Shown piece by piece: positions 61,015 to 64,000 of a DNA stretch of 64,000 nucleotides; the stretch's first letter is position 1; each line of letters starts with the position of its first letter. A program made the translations under genes and the position numbers. Source of the DNA: Prolixibacteraceae bacterium (GTDB taxonomy: Bacteria > Bacteroidota > Bacteroidia > Bacteroidales > Prolixibacteraceae); the NCBI GenBank assembly GCA_028282705.1, contig JANQHI010000006.1, positions 1 to 64,000 of the forward strand, read 5' to 3'. Below the pieces are notes generated by a model. It was given only the letters and a program-made list of their open reading frames with translations, did no database searches and was not told the DNA's origin.

Positions 61015-62562
61015 TTATTGCTTAACCCAGATGTATTCTAGTGCTACTCCAACCCCTCCTAAAAAAATTTGGAGCTTCAATTCATCTGAAGGATTTTTGG
61101 GCACTTTGAAATTATATGTTTGCTGATCACTTCCAGTATAATTCCCTCTTGAATTGTTTCCTATAAAAATGGTATGTTTCCCACCTGAATTAGGTGGTGG
61201 GTCAAGAGTTAAGTCAATACCTTTGACTACTACCCCCACAGTCATGCCTATACCATGAGCACGAACAGCTCCAGATGCTTTGCCAGATATGTAAATTGAA
61301 AAGGGATCTTTAGCATAAAGAACATCTGGTATATCTCCATCAATAGTTACATTAAAATTCCAGTCATAAAATACATCTGTTGAATTTCCCCAAAATTGTT
61401 TTGACGTAATTGAAGAAAAGGAAATGGTTGTGGTATTATAGTAGAAATCGTTCCATTTTTGTGAAAATGCAATATTTTGTGGATTCTTTTTTGGCCAGCC
61501 CTCTTTCATAATCCACTTGTATTTAGAATTTTTTTGTGTACTGGTTGGTTCTTTTACATTACTTCTCTCAGCCAAACAATTCAGTAATCCATTTATTTCT
61601 TTTTGCAATAGTTTAATTTCTGTATTTAAATTAACTTTTGTTTTTTCATAATTCTGAAGATTTAGTTTTTCTTCTTTTATAAATTGTGACTCAATAGAAT
61701 TTTCCCTATTTGTATTACTTAATTTTGAATTAGCTTGTTCCTGTGCCAGCTGGATTTTAAGATTGAAAAGTTGTGAACGGTTGGATTCTATAGTTTCTAT
61801 ATCAAGATCAAGTTGATCTGCTTCCTTTTTTTGTTTTCCTAGAAACTTCAGTAAATCCTCAGATCTCCAAGACCACTGATTATGATAGTTTGGGTTAAGT
61901 ATGTTTGTTGGAATTGTCCAACCAGATTCCTGACTGATATTTTGCATTAATCTGTCAACCTGGTTTTTGTAATTTGCAATTTGCTCTTCCTTTTCCTGTA
62001 TTAAACGTCTAACCCTTGCATTTAGGGTAACATACATATCTTCAAGTTCTTTTTTCTCATCTTCAATAGTTTTCATATTAAAATAAGCAGAACTCATCTG
62101 TTTGTATTTATTTTCGGCATTCTGGATCATATTTTGCCTTGCTAAAAGCTCTGCTTTCTTGTCTTGAAGAGTTAATAAGGATTTTTCAATGCTGTTTATC
62201 TTATCTTGCAGTTCCTTTAATTTTTTATTCTCAGGTTTGTTTCCATATACTTGGTTCTCTAATCCTTTCCAGTCATCAATGGCTTCCTTTGTGTCTTCAA
62301 TTTGCTGATTTAATGTTTCAAGTTGTTCATTTTTATTATTAAGAGAATTTGTTTTGGAATTAATCATGTTTTGTAATTGAACATTTGACAAATGAGAGTA
62401 TTGCTCACAATTAATGCTGGAATTTAAATCTAAAGGATTATTTGTTTTTGAATTGCCAAGCTGTTCCAGTTGGTTGATCTCTTTTTGTAGCTTAAATATT
62501 TTGTTTTGAAGTGCCTCTTGGTTTAATCTTGAACTTGTTTTATACAACTCAACCTGATTCAT
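61015..62562 (-). CDS. Long coiled-coil protein with C-terminal beta domain
   Basis: A 515-residue frame beginning MNQVELYKTSSRLNQEALQN. Residues about 10-340 are coiled coil with heptads (LDIETIESNRSQLFNLKIQL, EKTKVNLNTEIKLLQKEING). The C-terminal 175 residues are beta-rich (WNDFYYNTTTISFSSITSK, GTGVGVVVKGIDLTLD-like, KVPKNPSDELKLQIFLGG) and have no family I know. The real start is probably further upstream in another frame: see the disrupted 5' part at 62613-62831. The true N-terminus would then carry a signal peptide, making it an exported protein. Confidence 0.65.
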   Translation of the reverse strand: MNQVELYKTSSRLNQEALQNKIFKLQKEINQLEQLGNSKTNNPLDLNSSINCEQYSHLSNVQLQNMINSKTNSLNNKNEQLETLNQQIEDTKEAIDDWKGLENQVYGNKPENKKLKELQDKINSIEKSLLTLQDKKAELLARQNMIQNAENKYKQMSSAYFNMKTIEDEKKELEDMYVTLNARVRRLIQEKEEQIANYKNQVDRLMQNISQESGWTIPTNILNPNYHNQWSWRSEDLLKFLGKQKKEADQLDLDIETIESNRSQLFNLKIQLAQEQANSKLSNTNRENSIESQFIKEEKLNLQNYEKTKVNLNTEIKLLQKEINGLLNCLAERSNVKEPTSTQKNSKYKWIMKEGWPKKNPQNIAFSQKWNDFYYNTTTISFSSITSKQFWGNSTDVFYDWNFNVTIDGDIPDVLYAKDPFSIYISGKASGAVRAHGIGMTVGVVVKGIDLTLDPPPNSGGKHTIFIGNNSRGNYTGSDQQTYNFKVPKNPSDELKLQIFLGGVGVALEYIWVKQ

Positions 62563-62612
62563 ACCCTGTTCAGTTGTTAACTCACCTAGCGCAATTTTCC
62601 CAAAAATCTGTT

Positions 62613-62831
62613 CTAATATTTTTTCTGGGATACAAGTTTAAATTTATTGTTTTCGCCTATTAAAAAATGTGTTTCAGAATTGTACTTCTGCAATAAATCT
62701 TTACACTCATTATATTCCTTTTTTAGGAGAATTAGTTTTTCTTCACCACTTGCAAATATATCTTGCCCTATAAACAGGATAATTGAAAAACAGAAGAATA
62801 CTTTAAAGAAATTACACCCTGGGAAATCATT
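62613..62831 (-). pseudogene. Frameshifted 5' part of the coiled-coil gene
   Basis: An open frame without its own ATG encodes a signal-peptide-like helix (FFKVFFCFSIILFIGQDIF) followed by SGEEKLILLKKEYNECKDLL and ends at a TAG at 62613-62615, right beyond a run of six A (minus strand, 62619-62624). One extra A there would join it to the frame of the downstream coiled-coil gene, giving QKKILEQIFGKIALGELTTE-type continuation. The nearest ATG (62828-62830) is in yet another frame, so a second shift may be present. Sequencing error, pseudogene, or programmed frameshift cannot be told apart. Confidence 0.5.
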
Positions 62832-63036
62832 TTATTTCGAGTTTTGGTTTTTATCAATATTACAGAAAAAAGGCAAGAAATAAAATTTTCGACCAAAGTA
62901 TTTGCCTGAGATAAAATCGCTTAGGTTTGTTTAATCAAAGGTATTATTTTACTGTAACAATAGATTTATTGAGCTAAGGGTGGTTATTAAATATAGTCAA
63001 ACAGAAGTAATTTACATTAACCAATTAACGCTAAAA

Positions 63037-63069
63037 AGTCAGGGTTTCATTTTAAATGAAACCCTGACT
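63037..63069 (-). terminator. Terminator of asd (palindromic repeat-like)
   Basis: AGTCAGGGTTTCATTT and AAATGAAACCCTGACT form a perfect 16-bp stem, with a T-run on the minus strand. It lies 27 bp past the asd stop. Its outer arms AGTCAGGG/CCCTGACTAAA resemble the ACTCCAAGT repeat family at 58007-58043. Confidence 0.8.
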
Positions 63070-63095
63070 AAAGTTGGCCTTTATGCTATATTTTT

Positions 63096-64000
63096 CTAAA
63101 CTTCTCCTTCTTTGATCAGGTATTCAGCAATTTGAACTGCATTCAGTGCTGCACCTTTTTTAATTTGGTCACCCACACACCAGAAAGTAATGCCATTAGG
63201 TTTTGCCAGGTCTTTCCTGATCCTACCCACATATACATCATCTTTGCCTGCAACAAACAGTGGCATTGGGTATTCATTTTTAGCTGGGTTGTCAATTACT
63301 GTAAGCCCCTCAGCATTTTCAAAAGCTTTTACTACATCAGCCACTTCCAGGGGTTCTTCAGTTTCAACCCAAATAGCTTCTGAGTGTGCTCTCATAACAG
63401 GGACCCTTACACAAGTTGTACTGACCAATGCATCTGTATGCATAATTTTTTGGGTCTCCCAGAACATTTTCATCTCTTCTTTTGTGTAGTTATTTTCCTG
63501 AAACTTATCAATGTGTGGGATCAGGTTCATAACCAACTGGTGTTGGAAAGCTTCTACTTCAGGTTTTTCTCCTTTGGCAGCTTGCTGTAGTTGCTCTTCC
63601 AGTTCATACAAACCACTGGCTCCAGCTCCACTGGCAGCCTGGTAAGTAGCCACATGGATTGATTTGATATGTGATAATTCCTCTATGGGTTTCAAAGCTA
63701 CCACCATTTGGATGGTTGAACAATTGGGGTTGGCAATAATATTTCTGGGCCTGTTTTTAGTATCCTCAGCATTTACTTCAGGAACTACTAAAGGGATATC
63801 ATCATCATACCTGAATGCACTGGAGTTATCAACCATGATTGCCCCATGTTTGGTAATGGTTTCAGCATATTCTTTTGAAATACTGGCACCTGCTGAAGTC
63901 AGGGCAATGTCAATATCTTTAAAATCATCATTGTGCTGCAATTCCTTCACTGTAAGCTTTTTCCCCTTGAATGTGTATTCCTTACCAGCACTCCTTGCTG
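63096..64000 (-). CDS. asd: Aspartate-semialdehyde dehydrogenase, C-terminal part
   Basis: Converts aspartyl phosphate to aspartate semialdehyde, the step after aspartate kinase. The frame is open to the window edge and begins in the window with a segment like [17 protein letters not shown], so the N-terminal NADP-binding part of about 35 residues lies outside. Visible are [10 protein letters not shown] with the catalytic Cys, [33 protein letters not shown] with the active-site His, and [17 protein letters not shown]. About 300 of the usual 330-370 residues are present. A strong terminator follows. Confidence 0.93.
   Translation of the reverse strand, partial: ARSAGKEYTFKGKKLTVKELQHNDDFKDIDIALTSAGASISKEYAETITKHGAIMVDNSSAFRYDDDIPLVVPEVNAEDTKNRPRNIIANPNCSTIQMVVALKPIEELSHIKSIHVATYQAASGAGASGLYELEEQLQQAAKGEKPEVEAFQHQLVMNLIPHIDKFQENNYTKEEMKMFWETQKIMHTDALVSTTCVRVPVMRAHSEAIWVETEEPLEVADVVKAFENAEGLTVIDNPAKNEYPMPLFVAGKDDVYVGRIRKDLAKPNGITFWCVGDQIKKGAALNAVQIAEYLIKEGEV

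Noticed and set aside
1-64000. CRISPR array or rRNA operon
   Set aside because: I see no regularly spaced repeats with unique spacers and no rRNA sequence anywhere in the window; the iterons and palindromic repeats are too short and irregular for CRISPR.

Overview
The window looks like chromosomal DNA of a member of the phylum Bacteroidota (Bacteroidetes). The signs are SusC-like TonB-dependent receptors with an N-terminal carboxypeptidase-like regulatory domain paired with DUF4249 lipoproteins, TonB with a PEFPGG-type C-terminal domain, -7 boxes of the form TAnnTTTG, few Shine-Dalgarno sequences, A+T-rich DNA and heavy use of AGG for arginine in host genes. I cannot name genus or species.

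Left part (1-18350): a leftward operon TPR protein - EamA transporter - ruvC; lipA-lipB rightward; a CHAD protein; serS; the rplU-rpmA ribosomal operon, in which L27 carries a very long Lys/Ala/Pro tail; a bifunctional-nuclease family protein; a CNT nucleoside transporter; a histidine kinase/response regulator pair; a small exported protein; two adjacent proteins built only of tandem GH2-type jelly-roll domains; hflX; a TonB protein; and tRNA-Ala(GGC).

Integrated element (18335-27314, about 9 kb): it sits in the 3' end of tRNA-Ala and is bounded by a 16-bp direct repeat. Tandem arm-type repeats lie inside both ends. The tRNA's original terminator has been pushed to the far side. It carries a tyrosine integrase, a HigBA-type toxin-antitoxin pair, one cargo gene of unknown function, an excisionase/AlpA-like HTH protein, a replication initiator with iteron-like palindromes inside its coding sequence, a DnaC-like ATPase, a chain of very small genes and a terminase-small-subunit-like protein. 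It has no capsid, tail or conjugation genes. The best reading is a small phage-satellite (PICI-like) element, which is the main candidate for an undescribed system here.

Middle (27412-43907): a ketoglutarate-semialdehyde-type aldehyde dehydrogenase, a protein of unknown function, a YgjP-like metallopeptidase, a dGTPase and an AIM24-family protein. Then comes a rightward outer-membrane locus: a lipoprotein, a small barrel protein, DUF4249 + TonB receptor, three tandem paralogous small beta-barrel proteins, and a second DUF4249 + TonB receptor.

Right part (44043-64000): a pseudouridine synthase, an ECF sigma factor with a probable membrane regulator, a glutamine-synthetase-family protein, a phosphoglucosamine/phosphomannomutase, a queuosine-precursor transporter with a preQ1-I-like riboswitch against its start codon, a DUF4143 ATPase, aspartate kinase, an HlyD-type adaptor, regulatory-domain proteins, a DUF1080 protein, valS with two palindromic repeat copies inserted in frame, a coiled-coil protein whose 5' end appears frameshifted, and the C-terminal part of asd cut by the window edge. 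Two families of short palindromic repeats are scattered between genes.
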